Source of the DNA: an uncultured Acetatifactor sp.
Lineage (GTDB): Bacteria > Bacillota > Clostridia > Lachnospirales > Lachnospiraceae
Length of the DNA: 22,620 nucleotides
Assembly: GCA_910578215.1 (NCBI GenBank)
Contig: CAJTPH010000046.1
Location: 1-22,620 of the forward strand
Direction of reading: 5' to 3'
In this document: positions 21,781 to 22,620 of the stretch, one piece after another
Position numbering within the stretch: the stretch's first letter is position 1
Layout: the number at the start of each line of letters is the position of its first letter
Translations under genes and position numbers: made by a program
The notes under the pieces: model-generated
Told to the model about the DNA's origin: nothing
Databases searched by the model: none
What the model saw: only the letters and a program-made list of their open reading frames with translations

Positions 21781-21822
21781 ACAGTACAAGCGGAGAGCCG
21801 AATTTCTTCGGCCTGTCTCCGC
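21781..21822 (-). terminator. rpsO terminator (probably leaky)
   Basis: GCGGAGA (21790-21796) and GCCGAA (21797-21802) pair with TTCGGC (21807-21812) and TCTCCGC (21816-21822), with a small internal bulge. It is followed on the minus strand by a T-rich but interrupted run (TTGTACTGTTTTTA). It lies directly after the rpsO stop. The weak T-run suggests partial read-through into pnp. Confidence 0.7.
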
Positions 21823-21834
21823 TTCGCTCTGCCA

Positions 21835-22101
21835 TTATTTTCTCAAACCAAGCTTCTCGATAAGAGCACGATATCTCTCGATATCCTTCTTCTTTAAATA
21901 CTCCAGAAGACCGCGTCTCTGTCCTACCATCTTCAGCATACCCCTACGGGAATGGTGATCCTTGGGATTTGCCTGCAAATGCTCCGTGAGCTCCTTAATT
22001 CTCGCGGTAAGAACCGCCACCTGTACCTCAGGTGAGCCGGTGTCGCCGGGTGTTCTGGCGTACTCGTTCATAATCGTTGTTTTCTTTTCCTTAGAAATCA
22101 T
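21835..22101 (-). CDS. rpsO: 30S ribosomal protein S15
   Basis: 88 aa, the standard length. Conserved S15 blocks: YARTPGDTGSPEVQVAVLTARIKELTEHL, then KDHHSRRGMLKMVGQRRGLLEYLKKKD and ERYRALIEKLGLRK. It binds the central domain of 16S rRNA early in 30S assembly. The start at 22101 has AGGAGG 7 nt upstream. It stands directly upstream of pnp. A promoter (22188-22216) and an 80-nt structured leader precede it. Confidence 0.98.
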   Translation of the reverse strand: MISKEKKTTIMNEYARTPGDTGSPEVQVAVLTARIKELTEHLQANPKDHHSRRGMLKMVGQRRGLLEYLKKKDIERYRALIEKLGLRK

Positions 22102-22187
22102 TTTCTTTCCTCCTGTTTTTTAACCGCCTGACACTAAGACCGGGTCGGAGTGTCCCAAATCCGAGCATCGGCTGATCACACGAAGGT
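22102..22187 (-). promoter_or_regulatory. rpsO leader, possible S15 autoregulatory structure
   Basis: The leader runs about 80 nt from the predicted start to the ATG. GACACT (about 22150-22155) can pair with AGTGTC (about 22131-22136) on the minus strand, and CGGA/TCCG forms a competing pairing across the first arm. S15 represses its own translation through leader structures in several bacteria; that this one works so is inference. Confidence 0.3.
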
Positions 22188-22216
22188 ATTGTAACACAGA
22201 CGAGCACCGATGTAAA
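22188..22216 (-). promoter_or_regulatory. Sigma-A promoter of rpsO-pnp
   Basis: On the minus strand TTTACA (22211-22216), 17 nt, TACAAT (22188-22193): 5 of 6 and 5 of 6 matches to consensus. Confidence 0.8.
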
Positions 22217-22274
22217 TATTTTTTTCAAAAACAAAACGCAGGAATATTGCTTTTTTATTATTCATTTTTGTATT

Positions 22275-22620
22275 TCAGCGGGGCAGCATCACCCACAGTA
22301 TGTGGAAAAGGATCAGAGCGGCAAGAAAGCAGACATTTCCCACAGTGAAAACCGCCATGTACGCCCCCCTGCGCGCGCCCTCCTCCTTCGCCACATACTT
22401 ATAGGAAATCAGGCTGGCCATGGAGGCGATCAGCGTCCCCAGCCCGCCCAGGTTCACTCCCACAAGCAGCTCCTCGAAGCTCTCCGTAAAGCCGGACAGC
22501 AGAAGCGCCGCCGGCACATTGCTGATACACTGGCTGGCAGCGACTGCGGCGTATACCTCCCTGCCCGCCACCGCCTCCTGCAGGAAATTCCGGAAAGCAG
22601 AAATCCTCCCCATGTTTCCG
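22275..22620 (-). CDS. ArsB/NhaD-type anion or ion permease, C-terminal part (cut by window edge)
   Basis: The visible 112+ residues are the C-terminal end of a larger membrane transporter; the frame stays open to the window end, and the Met at 22613 is probably internal. Signature: ASQCISNVPAALLLSGFTESFEELLVGVNLGGLGTLIASMASLISYKYV, containing the SNVPA motif and the LGGLGT hairpin loop found in the ArsB/NhaD/CitMHS-like superfamily. A last membrane helix (VFTVGNVCFLAALILFHILW) ends MLPR. Transported ion unknown. It is on the same strand as rpsO and ends about 60 nt before the rpsO promoter; I see no strong terminator between them. Confidence 0.8.
   Translation of the reverse strand, partial: GNMGRISAFRNFLQEAVAGREVYAAVAASQCISNVPAALLLSGFTESFEELLVGVNLGGLGTLIASMASLISYKYVAKEEGARRGAYMAVFTVGNVCFLAALILFHILWVMLPR

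Noticed and set aside
1..22620. CRISPR arrays, tRNA or rRNA genes
   Set aside because: I looked for regularly spaced direct repeats and for tRNA/rRNA signatures and saw none that hold up.

Overview
The window looks like a chromosomal segment of an anaerobic Firmicute, most likely a gut Lachnospiraceae (Clostridia). Supporting signs are an oxygen-sensitive class III ribonucleotide reductase (nrdD/nrdG), rpsO-pnp, ECF sigma/anti-sigma modules whose anti-sigma N-termini carry an 'IDDxLIxxA' signature, an MBOAT/DHHW/DUF4358-type operon, strong AGGAGG ribosome binding sites and sigma-A type promoters. Most of the window has moderate GC. Bases 200-2000 are clearly AT-rich.

Layout. (1) 1-2316 is an AT-rich, partly decayed accessory patch on the minus strand: a terminator, a secreted Ig-like protein gene broken by a frameshift and a stop, a 5'-truncated gene, two small unknown genes, a pair of operator-like palindromes and a cluster of tight hairpins. 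(2) 2317-5030 holds an ECF sigma factor, its membrane anti-sigma-like partner in the unusual order anti-sigma first, and an orphan flagellin-like gene with atypical ends. (3) 5310-6669 encodes an MgtC/SapB membrane protein and a sugar O-acetyltransferase. (4) 6781-9227 on the plus strand is the most interesting part: a promoter, about 265 nt of structured non-coding RNA ending in a strong intrinsic terminator, then a two-gene RNA-repair operon (ATP-dependent RNA ligase and HD-phosphoesterase/polynucleotide kinase). (5) 9275-9379 is a 105-bp MITE-like element. (6) 9481-13871 runs on the minus strand: ECF sigma, anti-sigma, a DUF4358-like lipoprotein, an MBOAT acyltransferase and a DHHW/AlgJ-like protein, probably a cell-surface polymer acetylation system. 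(7) 13950-15109 is a divergent pair: a NifX/NifB-like metal-cofactor protein with a His/Cys-rich tail, and a short DtxR-family regulator. (8) 15099-18113 is nrdD-nrdG with a promoter and two NrdR-like boxes. (9) 18129-22620 is housekeeping: a zinc-ribbon membrane protein, a nitroreductase, pnp with a long leader hairpin, rpsO, and the C-terminal part of an ArsB/NhaD-type permease cut by the window edge.

Functional links. The two ECF modules are paralogous and share a promoter-like motif (CAACC, 19-20 bp, TATATAG), so both look autoregulated. RNA ligase and HD-Pnk together can heal and seal broken RNA, and their upstream leader/terminator suggests either attenuation control or an associated small RNA. 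NrdD and NrdG form an enzyme/activase pair under likely NrdR repression. rpsO and pnp keep the classical order.
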